A DNA stretch of 49,729 bases, from positions 1 to 49,729 of the forward strand of contig NZ_QMEA01000034.1 of assembly GCF_012912105.1 (NCBI RefSeq), written 5' to 3'. The notes beneath the pieces are model-generated. The model ran no database searches. It was not told where the DNA came from and saw nothing but the letters and a program-made list of their open reading frames with translations. A program made the position numbers and the translations under genes. This DNA is from Brasilonema sp. UFV-L1. GTDB taxonomy: Bacteria; Cyanobacteriota; Cyanobacteriia; Cyanobacteriales; Nostocaceae. Shown one piece after another: positions 9,273 to 16,240 of this stretch (positions are counted from its first letter, which is position 1; the number at the start of each line of letters is the position of its first letter).

Positions 9273-9697
9273 AAATTTGGTCTCCTAATGTGTTTGTTTG
9301 GGTTACGAGGTGGTTTCACAACTGAATCGTTCAGTTTTGTGAATTTAGCCTGCTTGGGCACCAAAGAGCGGCTATTAGCAGCGATGGAGGGCATCAGGAA
9401 TCTCAAGACTCCTCGTATTTGCCTGTTTCCATCTAGCTTGTAACAGTGTAACGTTGTTTAACGAATCTGAGAAAACCTCACTTTTAAAATTTTAGAGGTT
9501 AACAAGTCTCAGAGAAAATAATTAAGCCGTTAGCTGCTTGTTTTTTTTGCCTCTCAAAATCTTTATACAATGTAAGGGGGAACCTTGTGTGTTAAAACTT
9601 GTCACAACTTACAATTTTGTTACAAACGGTAATAATCCAGATACCGCAGAGCTTTTAAGCTTGACAACACGTACCATAGTTACACCACTTTTGTACC
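9273..9697 (-). promoter_or_regulatory. Upstream region of the cpc operon
   Basis: This 425-bp non-coding stretch lies between cpcB (minus) and a small ribbon-helix-helix gene (plus). Read toward cpcB it holds a TATAAA-like -10 candidate around 9561-9570 and a long A/T-rich leader with TAACGGCTTAATTATTTTC. No convincing -35 could be placed. A dispersed repeat remnant and the ribosome site TAGGAGA lie close to cpcB. The exact start is not supported by sequence alone. Confidence 0.35.
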
Positions 9698-9853
9698 GTG
9701 GCAACGAAGAAAAGTAGACTAAACGTTACATTAAATGACCTTGAACGGGAGAAACTGGAAAAGCTCGCCGAAGAGTCTGGGCTTTCCCTATCTCGTACGA
9801 TCGCCCAATTAATTCGTAAAGCAAAGCTTAAACCAAATGATAAGGAATGTTAA
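9698..9853 (+). CDS. Small CopG-like ribbon-helix-helix protein
   Basis: This 51-residue ORF begins with GTG at 9698. It reads as a basic strand (KKSRLNVTL), then the helices DLEREKLEKLAEESG and LSRTIAQLIRKAKL, which is the ribbon-helix-helix pattern of CopG/Arc regulators and antitoxins. The strand LNVTLND would insert into the DNA major groove. No clear ribosome binding site is seen. No toxin gene follows. It is divergent from cpcB across 425 bp, so a regulatory link with the cpc promoter is possible but unproven. Confidence 0.6.
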   Translation: MATKKSRLNVTLNDLEREKLEKLAEESGLSLSRTIAQLIRKAKLKPNDKEC

Positions 9854-9854
9854 C

Positions 9855-9990
9855 AGTTTTCAGTTATCAGTTAATAAACAAAAAACTTCGCACGGTTTGC
9901 GCCAACTTGAGAGCCATGACACAGAGTGACCGCCTTTTTGCGATACTCCCAGAGGGAGCCTTGACGCAAAGCGTATCGCACTGACTTAAC
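9855..9990. repeat. Dispersed palindromic repeats upstream of msrA
   Basis: A TTCAGTTATCAGTTAA copy is followed at about 9935-9985 by a stem made from GCGATACTCCCAGAGGGAGCC and sequence containing GCAAAGCGTATCGC. These are dispersed cyanobacterial repeats. No gene is seen before msrA. Confidence 0.45.
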
Positions 9991-10108
9991 ATTTGTCTAT
10001 AATACTTCCAAGCAGCAGCACACTAAAATCTATTTTCTAAACGTGCTTAGTATTGAAAAGCATCAGTAAGCTAAAGAACATTTTCAGAAAAACCCAGAGA
10101 AGAAACCT

Positions 10109-10771
10109 ATGGTAATATTTGGATTTGGTAAAAAGTCAACTCTGCCGACACCGGAAGAAGCTTTGCCAGGAAGGTCAGAAAAAATGCCAGTACCAGACCG
10201 TCATTATGTGAATGGTCATCCGCTCAAACCCCCATATCCAGAAGGAATGGAAATCGCAATCTTTGGTATGGGGTGCTTTTGGGGTGCAGAACGCAAATTC
10301 TGGCAACTAGAAGGAGTTTACAGCACAGCAGTCGGTTATGCTGCTGGCATCACTCCCAACCCGACTTATAAAGAAGTCTGTAGCGGACGCACAGGTCACA
10401 ATGAAGTAGTACAAGTCGTCTTTGATCCAAAAGTCATTAGTTATTCTGAGTTACTAAAAGTCTTTTGGGAAAACCATAATCCCACTCAAGGAATGCGTCA
10501 GGGTAACGATGTGGGTACTCAGTACCGTTCAGGAATTTACGTGTTTTCAGAAAATCAAAAGAAGCTAGCAGAAGTATCGCAAGACAGCTATCAGCAAGCC
10601 CTCAGTGCTTCAGGTTATGGGAAAATTACCACTGAAATTCTTGATGCTCCTGAATTCTATTACGCTGAAGACTACCATCAGCAGTACCTGGCAAAAAATC
10701 CCAATGGCTATTGTGGGTTAGGAGGGACAAACGTTGCTTGTCCTATAGGAATAGCTGAACTTAATGGCTAA
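10109..10771 (+). CDS. msrA: Peptide-methionine (S)-S-oxide reductase
   Basis: MsrA reduces methionine-S-sulfoxide in oxidised proteins. The catalytic motif GMGCFWGAE lies near residues 53-61, followed by [25 protein letters not shown] and [10 protein letters not shown]. The C-terminal region [21 protein letters not shown] includes a possible resolving cysteine. The protein has 220 residues, slightly longer than the core because of an N-terminal extension of about 45 residues common in cyanobacteria. It is a single gene followed by a CCCCATCC/GGGTGGGG stem at 10788-10810. Confidence 0.95.
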   Translation: MVIFGFGKKSTLPTPEEALPGRSEKMPVPDRHYVNGHPLKPPYPEGMEIAIFGMGCFWGAERKFWQLEGVYSTAVGYAAGITPNPTYKEVCSGRTGHNEVVQVVFDPKVISYSELLKVFWENHNPTQGMRQGNDVGTQYRSGIYVFSENQKKLAEVSQDSYQQALSASGYGKITTEILDAPEFYYAEDYHQQYLAKNPNGYCGLGGTNVACPIGIAELNG

Positions 10772-11169
10772 CTGATTCCACAGAATTCCCCATCCCTCTA
10801 CAGGGTGGGGATGGATAGTGGGGCAATGACAGGGTTTCCTCCAGAAACCCTTCGGGCGCTTTGCGCAAACGCTGCTGCAAGGAAGCGCAGATCGCTAACA
10901 TCATGAACTATGAACTAGGAAATCTGATCGACTCATTTCCAGTTTGTGGCAATATCGTGTCATCTGATGAATACAACGCGCGTATGAGTAATATCACTCC
11001 TAGACTGTGTTCTGTGTTCTTCTCAAAGTGTATAATCTGCTTAATACATCATTAGAGTCTTGCCTAATCACCTGCTATTTATCCCTGTGAGGAATCAAAT
11101 ATGCCGTCAAGGCTTGCTGGTTCAGTGCGGGCATAGATTTTCATAGGCATAAACAACACCATAAAAGTT
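10772..11169. other. Non-coding spacer with repeats, upstream of lysC
   Basis: It contains the hairpin CCCCATCC..GGGTGGGG after msrA. A dispersed repeat at about 10830-10895 (CCAGAAACCCTTCGGGCGC, then AAACGCTGCTGCAAGG) follows. The only open frame (10861-11055) starts inside the repeat and shows no protein character. The rest should include the lysC promoter. Confidence 0.5.
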
Positions 11170-13020
11170 ATGGCACTTATAGTTCAAAAGTACGGTGGTA
11201 CATCTGTCGGTTCTGTCGAACGCATTCAAGCTGTTGCACAGCGCGTGTGCAAAACTGTTAAAACAGGAAACTCTGTTGTTGTTGTGGTTTCCGCGATGGG
11301 GAAAACCACCGATGGACTTGTGAAGTTAGCATACGAAGTCTCGAAAAATCCCAACAGCCGGGAAATGGATATGTTGCTTTCGACGGGTGAACAAGTATCC
11401 ATTGCCATAGTCAGTATGGCTTTGCAAGAATTTGGACAGCCAGCCATTTCTTTGACAGGAGCACAAGTAGGAATTGTTACTGAAGCAGAACACACTCGGG
11501 CGCGAATTTTACATATTGAAACAGAGCGCATCAAGCGACATCTCAATCAAAACAAAGTTGTTGTTGTAGCTGGTTTTCAGGGTATTACCAGAACTGAGGA
11601 ATTAGAAATTACGACATTGGGACGTGGCGGTTCAGATACCTCAGCGGTGGCTTTGGCAGCAGCATTGCACGCAGATTTTTGTGAAATTTATACCGATGTA
11701 CCAGGGATTTTAACCACAGACCCCCGTTTGGTTCCAGAAGCACAACTGATAGATGAAATTACCTGCAATGAAATGCTGGAACTCGCAAGTTTGGGGGCAA
11801 AAGTCTTGCATCCTCGTGCTGTAGAAATTGCCAGAAACTATGGCGTTCCTTTAGTGGTACGCTCTAGTTGGACAGATGATCCCGGAACTTGGGTGATTTC
11901 ACCAACGCCACGTCCGCGCTCACTTGTGGATTTGGAAATTGCTCGTTCAGTTGATGAGATTGAATTTGATGCTAATCAAGCAAAAGTGTCGATGTTACGT
12001 GTACCAGATAAACCAGGTGTAGCAGCACGGTTATTTGGAGAAATCGCTCGTCAAGATGTGGATGTGGATTTGATTATTCAATCAATTCACGAAGGGAATA
12101 CAAACGATATTGCCTTTACCGTGATGACACCAATATTGAAAAAGGCGGAAGCTGTAGCACAAGCCATTGCTCCTGTTCTGCGTAGTCAAAAGGTAACAGA
12201 AAATGAAGAAGCAGAAGTGATGGTGCAGCAGAACATTGCTAAAGTTAGCATTGCAGGTGCGGGAATGATAGGACGTCCTGGTGTTGCGGCAAAGATGTTT
12301 GCTACCCTTGCAGAAGCTGGTGTTAACATCCAGATGATTTCTACGAGCGAAATCAAAGTGAGTTGCGTGATTAGTCATGCGGATTGCGATCGCGCGATCG
12401 CTTCCCTCCGAAGTGCCTTTGAAATTGAAGAGGACAAGAGGAATTTTACTCTCCCTCACTCCCAGCCTACGGATCGCTTCGCTAACACTCCCTCACTCCC
12501 TCACTCCCCCCATCCTCCCGTAAGAGGTGTCGCGCTAGATCTCAAGCAAGCGCGTTTGGCAATTCGCCAAGTACAAGATCGTCCAGGAACGGCGGCGAAG
12601 ATATTTGGATTGTTGGCGCAATACAACATCAGCGTAGACATGATTATTCAGTCCCAACGCTGTCATATGATGAATGGAGTTCCTACAAGAGATATTGCTT
12701 TTACTGTTGCCAGAATAGATGCACAAGCAGCACAAAACATGCTCCAGCAAGCAGCAGCAGAATATGGATGGGGTGAAGTGGTGTTAGATAGTGCGATCGC
12801 CAAAGTCAGTGTTGTCGGAGCAGGTATGATTGGACAACCAGGCATTGCAGCTACGATGTTTAAAGCGCTAGCGCAGCACCAAATTAATATCCAAATGATT
12901 ACGACTTCGGAAATTAAGATTAGTTGTGTTGTCGCGCAAGAAGAAGGTGTGAAGGCGTTGCAAGTCATTCATACAGCATTTGGACTTGCAGGTAGTCAGA
13001 ATATTCAAGTGCCTGCTTAG
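11170..13020 (+). CDS. lysC: Aspartate kinase with four ACT domains
   Basis: This 616-residue enzyme makes the first step of the aspartate family pathway (Lys, Thr, Met), phosphorylating aspartate. The kinase domain covers about 1-245 (KYGGTSVGS, VVVVSAMGKTTD, LGRGGSDTSAVALAAAL, FCEIYTDVPGI). Two pairs of ACT domains follow (about 265-420 and 460-610, with repeated VSIAGAGMIGRPGVA / VSVVGAGMIGQPGIA), the layout usual in cyanobacteria and expected to bind Lys/Thr for feedback. The linker between the pairs (about residues 425-455) is low-complexity, Pro/Ser/His-rich, and encoded by intergenic-type repeat DNA. A diverged copy of the final 33 codons recurs at 16134-16232. Confidence 0.96.
   Translation: MALIVQKYGGTSVGSVERIQAVAQRVCKTVKTGNSVVVVVSAMGKTTDGLVKLAYEVSKNPNSREMDMLLSTGEQVSIAIVSMALQEFGQPAISLTGAQVGIVTEAEHTRARILHIETERIKRHLNQNKVVVVAGFQGITRTEELEITTLGRGGSDTSAVALAAALHADFCEIYTDVPGILTTDPRLVPEAQLIDEITCNEMLELASLGAKVLHPRAVEIARNYGVPLVVRSSWTDDPGTWVISPTPRPRSLVDLEIARSVDEIEFDANQAKVSMLRVPDKPGVAARLFGEIARQDVDVDLIIQSIHEGNTNDIAFTVMTPILKKAEAVAQAIAPVLRSQKVTENEEAEVMVQQNIAKVSIAGAGMIGRPGVAAKMFATLAEAGVNIQMISTSEIKVSCVISHADCDRAIASLRSAFEIEEDKRNFTLPHSQPTDRFANTPSLPHSPHPPVRGVALDLKQARLAIRQVQDRPGTAAKIFGLLAQYNISVDMIIQSQRCHMMNGVPTRDIAFTVARIDAQAAQNMLQQAAAEYGWGEVVLDSAIAKVSVVGAGMIGQPGIAATMFKALAQHQINIQMITTSEIKISCVVAQEEGVKALQVIHTAFGLAGSQNIQVPA
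12447..12520. repeat. Repeat DNA inserted in frame in the lysC ACT linker
   Basis: The stretch has tandem CTCCCTCACTCC units on both sides of the dispersed repeat motif CCTACGGATCGCTTCGCTAA. Both are normally intergenic in this group. It keeps the reading frame and encodes a Pro/Ser/His-rich linker between ACT pairs. Confidence 0.6.
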
Positions 13021-13246
13021 AATTAGGGAAACGCATTTTACGGTTTTAAGTAATATGGACAGAATTTCAGTTAATTCTCAAATTCACTTCAGTAAACCTT
13101 GTATGGTGGGTACACGAATTACAGTGCAGAGCGTTCTCGAATTGCTTGATCAAGGACTTTCCTTTGATGCAATTATAAGGGGTAGGCTGAAAACCCCGGA
13201 GGAAGAGGTACGTAGTACCGATTTCGGCGCTTCAGACCGGGGCGGG

Positions 13247-13355
13247 GGTCTAACACGTAAAAAATTTAGCCAGCCAAGTTTGCTGGTTTCACTGTGTTGC
13301 CAACGAGTTATTAATGTTAGAGGGCTGGCTAAATTTTTAGGGGACAATGCGTCGG
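13247..13355. repeat. Palindromic unit A with conserved flanks
   Basis: The left flank GGTCTAACACGTAAAAAA leads into a perfect 16-bp stem (13260-13275, pairing with 13323-13338, TTTAGCCAGCC/GGCTGGCTAAA). The right flank is AGGGGACAATGCGTCGG. The same flanks, around different stems, occur at 36923-37230. It lies inside the left end of the TnpB element, upstream of tnpB. Confidence 0.7.
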
Positions 13356-13451
13356 ATGAAAGCCACGAGGTAGGGTTTAGCCTACCGTGATATTTTCCGG
13401 AATTAGCATTAAGAACGCTGTACAATAATTGAGTACAAGGAGGTAATTTCA

Positions 13452-14780
13452 TTGCTGAAAGATTATGCTTGTCAACAAGTATTACTAAACCGCTCATTGC
13501 TCGTTCATCCTATTCTAGAATATCTTTGCAATCAAGCTCAGAGGTTAACAAACTGCGGGATATATTACGGTCGTCAGGTCTGGTTTAAAGAGCGCAGATA
13601 CCTTAAGAAGTTTGACTTGATAAACGAACTTAAAAATAACCGAAACTACCAGTCTCTTTACTCACAGTGTGCTCAGCAAGTCTTGCTCTCAGTAGCCGAA
13701 AGTTTTAAATCTTTCTATGAGCTAGAGAAGAAAAATCGCGCTGGAGAGTTAAATCAAAAACCTCGCATTCCTAGTTACCGCAAGAATGGCTTAACCGTCG
13801 TTACTTACCCAAAACAAGCATTAAAGCTAGTTGGACAAGGAATACGAATTCCTTTAGGACAAACGGTAAAAGCGTGGTTTGGAATAGATTCTTTTACTAT
13901 CCCGGCTCCATCCAATCTCGATTTCTCGTCAATCAAAGAACTGCGAATTCTGCCCCGAAACCGTGAATTTTACGCTGAGTGGGTATATGAGCAGCAGCCA
14001 GTTCGCCAACGAAAAATGAATGAGAAATGGGTATTAGGAATCGACCCAGGAGTAACAAATTGGTTGACGTGTGTTGATAACTCATTTGATGGAAATAGCT
14101 TCATCATTGATGGTCGGCATGTTAAGTCAGTTAATCAGTGGTACAACAAACAAGTCGCTGAACTTAAGAAGGGCAAAGCGCAAGGTTTTTGGTCAAAAAA
14201 GTTAGCAACTATCACCGAAAAGCGTAATCGACAGATGCGAGACGCGGTGAATAAAGCAGCGCGGATTGTCATTAATTACTGCTTGAAGAACAGAATCGGA
14301 AACATCGTGTTTGGCTGGAATGTTGGGCAACGTCAAGAAAGCAATATGGGACGGCGCAATAATCAAACATTTGTTCAGATTCCAACTTTTAGGTTAAAGG
14401 AACGGATTAGACAGCTATGTAAAAAGCACGGCATCAATTTCATTGAAACGGAAGAATCGTATACATCCAAAGCATCGTTCTTGAATCGCGATATCCTACC
14501 GACATACGGTGAAAAACCCGATAGGTGGAAACCAAGCGGAAGACGTACAAAGCGTGGGCTGTACAAATCATTGTGGTACGGAACAATCAACGCGGATTGT
14601 AACGGAGCCGCCAACATAATACGCAAAGTAGACACAACGTGGGGGTTCAACCTCGACCGAGTGAGTAGGGGCGCTTTGACACGTCCCACCCGGATTAGAA
14701 TCTGGGTGACAGCTAAAAATGTGAAAGGGCACGGTTTTAACCTGCCCTGTAGCATCAATTTAGAATCCCCGTTTCTTTAG
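13452..14780 (+). CDS. tnpB: TnpB-family RNA-guided nuclease of an IS200/IS605-type element
   Basis: This 442-residue OrfB/TnpB-type protein starts with TTG at 13452, 7 bases after a perfect AAGGAGGT. The RuvC-I aspartate lies in VLGIDPGVTNW (about residue 200). The C-terminal NADCNGAANIIRK is the RuvC-III region. At the usual RuvC-II place (IVFGWNVGQ) the expected Glu is absent, and the Cys pairs of the zinc finger are replaced in EESYTSKASFLNRD. TnpB groups with such rearranged sites are known. Whether it is active cannot be told from sequence. The frame is open from end to end. Confidence 0.88.
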   Translation: MLKDYACQQVLLNRSLLVHPILEYLCNQAQRLTNCGIYYGRQVWFKERRYLKKFDLINELKNNRNYQSLYSQCAQQVLLSVAESFKSFYELEKKNRAGELNQKPRIPSYRKNGLTVVTYPKQALKLVGQGIRIPLGQTVKAWFGIDSFTIPAPSNLDFSSIKELRILPRNREFYAEWVYEQQPVRQRKMNEKWVLGIDPGVTNWLTCVDNSFDGNSFIIDGRHVKSVNQWYNKQVAELKKGKAQGFWSKKLATITEKRNRQMRDAVNKAARIVINYCLKNRIGNIVFGWNVGQRQESNMGRRNNQTFVQIPTFRLKERIRQLCKKHGINFIETEESYTSKASFLNRDILPTYGEKPDRWKPSGRRTKRGLYKSLWYGTINADCNGAANIIRKVDTTWGFNLDRVSRGALTRPTRIRIWVTAKNVKGHGFNLPCSINLESPFL

Positions 14781-14894
14781 AGCGGGGAGTGTCAACCAAG
14801 ATTACTATCCTGAGTTACAAGTTGAGGATATCCGTGCTTGCCTGCGTTACGCTATTGCATTAGTGGCGGCTGAAGATATTCGCTTTGCCTCAGT

Positions 14895-15248
14895 TTAAGC
14901 ATGAAACTCCTCATCTTCCTCAGCATTTCCCTCTTCAAATCCCAACCAGAAAAGTAGCATCTTCTCTACTTCTACCATTTGCTCTGGTGTCAGACTTCCC
15001 AACTTGCGTAGAAGTTTTGCATGAGGGATTGTAATGATGTTTTGCACATCAAATACTCCTTCTCGAAGGAACTGAACTTTGAGATGCACCTCAAATCTTG
15101 AGCCGCGTGGGCTTGTTGTATGTGGGATTAGAGTCGATAATGCACGATCTTGATTCAGAGCAGGAATACTAATTACCAAACATGGTCTGACTTTCGCTAC
15201 ATAACCGAGATCGACGAGCCAAACCTCTCCACGGTTAGGACTACTCAT
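14895..15248 (-). CDS. MazF/PemK-type endoribonuclease toxin
   Basis: This 117-residue protein has the PemK/MazF pattern: NRGEVWLVDLGYVAKVRPCLVIS at the N-terminus, then an SH3-like barrel with TLIPHTTSPRGSRFEV and DVQNIITIPHAKL. MazF toxins cut mRNA at short motifs and are held inactive by the neighbouring antitoxin. The start overlaps the upstream antitoxin gene by 8 bp, the usual toxin-antitoxin layout. An acidic C-terminal tail (EEGNAEEDEEF) is an addition. It lies in the accessory insert between the two lysC 3' ends. Confidence 0.88.
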   Translation of the reverse strand: MSSPNRGEVWLVDLGYVAKVRPCLVISIPALNQDRALSTLIPHTTSPRGSRFEVHLKVQFLREGVFDVQNIITIPHAKLLRKLGSLTPEQMVEVEKMLLFWLGFEEGNAEEDEEFHA

Positions 15249-15432
15249 GAGCAGATTCTCGTTTATCTAACTCTAGAAAAAGTCCTTCAGCATTCAAGAC
15301 TAAATCCTCATCAGATAAAGGCGGAAAGTCTAAATGAATGACTCGCTTCAAAATCTCAGATGCAAACTCTAGTCGTTCTGAATCTGTTAACTGATCGAAG
15401 GTCTTCAGAAGTTCTTGTACTACAGAAGTCAT
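15241..15432 (-). CDS. Antitoxin partner of the MazF-like toxin
   Basis: This small protein of 63 residues (MTSVVQELLKTFDQLTDSER..) lies directly upstream of, and overlaps, the MazF-like toxin gene. The helix pattern TFDQLTDSERLEFASEILKRV is common in cyanobacterial antitoxin-like proteins of this context. The C-terminal acidic part would wrap the toxin. I chose the ATG at 15432 because GAGGAAAGAG lies just before it. An upstream TTG at 15447 would add five residues. The role is inferred from context. Confidence 0.75.
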   Translation of the reverse strand: MTSVVQELLKTFDQLTDSERLEFASEILKRVIHLDFPPLSDEDLVLNAEGLFLELDKRESAHE

Positions 15433-15600
15433 AATCTCTTTCCTCAATTTAATTTTAGTTATGTTACCTGTGAGATTGACAGTTCAGAACCAATTTTGAT
15501 GAGTTCACCTTGCTGATCTGCATTGTGCGAGAAGGAGTAAATCACCTCAATAACATTCGCGCCACTCGTATTGGAAGGTTTTTAATTGTTAGACGGCCCC

Positions 15601-15708
15601 TTAGAGAGGTAAATATTGAACGGTATTTAACCACTCGTCAGGTTCAGAGGCTTGTGCAATTAGCTGTTCCTCAAGGGTTTTCAGCCAGCTATCCTTATAA
15701 ACGAATTG
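15601..15708 (-). pseudogene. C-terminal remnant of a DUF5615-like toxin gene
   Basis: Directly after the DUF433 stop, but out of frame and without a start, a 35-codon open stretch ends in SEPDEWLNTVQYLPL-stop. Cyanobacterial DUF5615 (PIN-like) toxins paired with this DUF433 type end in a very similar EW(I/L)N..(F/Y)LPL. The upstream three quarters of such a toxin are missing. The match rests on recall of the family tail and should be tested by a profile search. Confidence 0.4.
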
Positions 15709-15712
15709 TCAC

Positions 15713-16027
15713 TTACAAAATTCCTTTTGCCCTCATTCGCACAACAAATCCAGAAGCAGGAGACTGAGCTTTTTCTCGTTGTACTTGTTCCCATTCAGTG
15801 CGAATTTCGGTATCAATCTCTTCCTGATAATCAAAATAATATCCCATTGCTGCGTAAGCTTCGGAGGGGCGTAGGTAAGGGTGCTGTCGGCATATCTCCT
15901 CGACTGACCAACCATGCGCCAAGTAATCCATTGCTAGCTGAGCAACTCGAATACGGGGCAATCTTTGCAATCTAGCTGATTGACCCTCTGGCTTTTCAAT
16001 ATGAGGATAAATAATTTGAGATGTCAT
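15713..16027 (-). CDS. DUF433-family antitoxin-like protein
   Basis: This 104-residue protein is of the longer cyanobacterial DUF433 type. It reads RLPRIRVAQLAMDYLAHGWS, then EEICRQHPYLRPSEAYAAMGYYFDYQEEID, ending VRMRAKGIL. The helix-turn-helix-like core (MDYLAHGWSVEEICRQHPYL) is the diagnostic part. In other genomes it is followed by a DUF5615 toxin. Here only a toxin tail remains downstream, so it is probably an orphan antitoxin. It sits 106 bp from the duplicated lysC tail. Confidence 0.85.
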   Translation of the reverse strand: MTSQIIYPHIEKPEGQSARLQRLPRIRVAQLAMDYLAHGWSVEEICRQHPYLRPSEAYAAMGYYFDYQEEIDTEIRTEWEQVQREKAQSPASGFVVRMRAKGIL

Positions 16028-16133
16028 AGCAATCTTAGAATTGAAGAAACATATTTTAATGAATTGTTAGACCGCGATCGCATTATTCAATATGCTACCT
16101 CACCTTTCATATTTCTCATACTTCTTCTTATAC

Positions 16134-16232
16134 TGTGTTGTGGCGCAAGAAGAAGGCGTTAAGGCGTTGCAAGTCATTCACACAGCGTTTGGACTGGCGG
16201 GTAGTCAGAGTATTCTAGTGCCTGCTTCATAA
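16134..16232 (+). pseudogene. Second copy of the lysC 3' end
   Basis: The last 33 codons of lysC recur here in frame: CVVAQEEGVKALQVIHTAFG then LAGSQSILVPAS-stop, against SQNIQVPA-stop in the intact gene. The DNA differs at about one base in nine, mostly at silent third positions. That means the two copies diverged under selection in separate full-length genes before coming together. No upstream lysC sequence is attached, so it is a scar rather than a gene. Confidence 0.85.
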
Positions 16233-16240
16233 TCGCTTTT

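Larger units (their letters stand above)
13177..14795 (+). mobile_element. IS200/IS605-superfamily TnpB-only element
   Basis: This element of about 1.6 kb has no TnpA. Its ends were set by comparison with the interrupted DUF433 gene. The left end begins AAGGGGTAGGCTGAAAACCCC, and GGTAGGGTTTAGCCTACC lies near 13369-13387. The right end is the hairpin CCCCG..CGGGG followed by AGTGTCAA, typical of this superfamily. There is no target duplication, as expected. The exact edges are uncertain by one or two bases. A palindromic unit (13247-13355) sits inside the left end. By analogy with other TnpB elements, the right end may encode a guide (omega/reRNA) overlapping the tnpB 3' end. Confidence 0.75.
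13055..14899 (+). pseudogene. DUF433 gene interrupted by a TnpB-type IS
   Basis: The 5' part (13055-13177) encodes MDRISVNSQIHFSKPCMVGT and on to LSFDAII. The 3' part (about 14797-14899) encodes QDYYPELQVEDIRACL to EDIRFASV-stop. Joined in frame they make a normal 74-residue DUF433 protein, a VapB45/MbcA-like antitoxin type usually paired with a DUF5615 PIN-like toxin. About 1.6 kb of IS DNA separates the halves. No DUF5615 gene follows the 3' half, where the next gene is on the opposite strand. ATG 13055 follows lysC by 34 bp. Confidence 0.8.

Noticed and set aside
10861-11055. Open frame of 64 codons before lysC
   Set aside because: It starts inside a dispersed repeat and has no protein-like conserved stretch.
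13247-13355. Integron attC site (GTCTAAC start motif)
   Set aside because: The right side lacks the needed GTTRRRY box, and no integrase is present. The symmetry lies in the stem, not in the flanks.
15510-15767. Plus-strand open frame of 85 codons opposite the DUF433/toxin-tail region
   Set aside because: It has no protein-family character and lies across the antisense of the DUF433 end and the DUF5615-like tail. It has no ribosome binding site.
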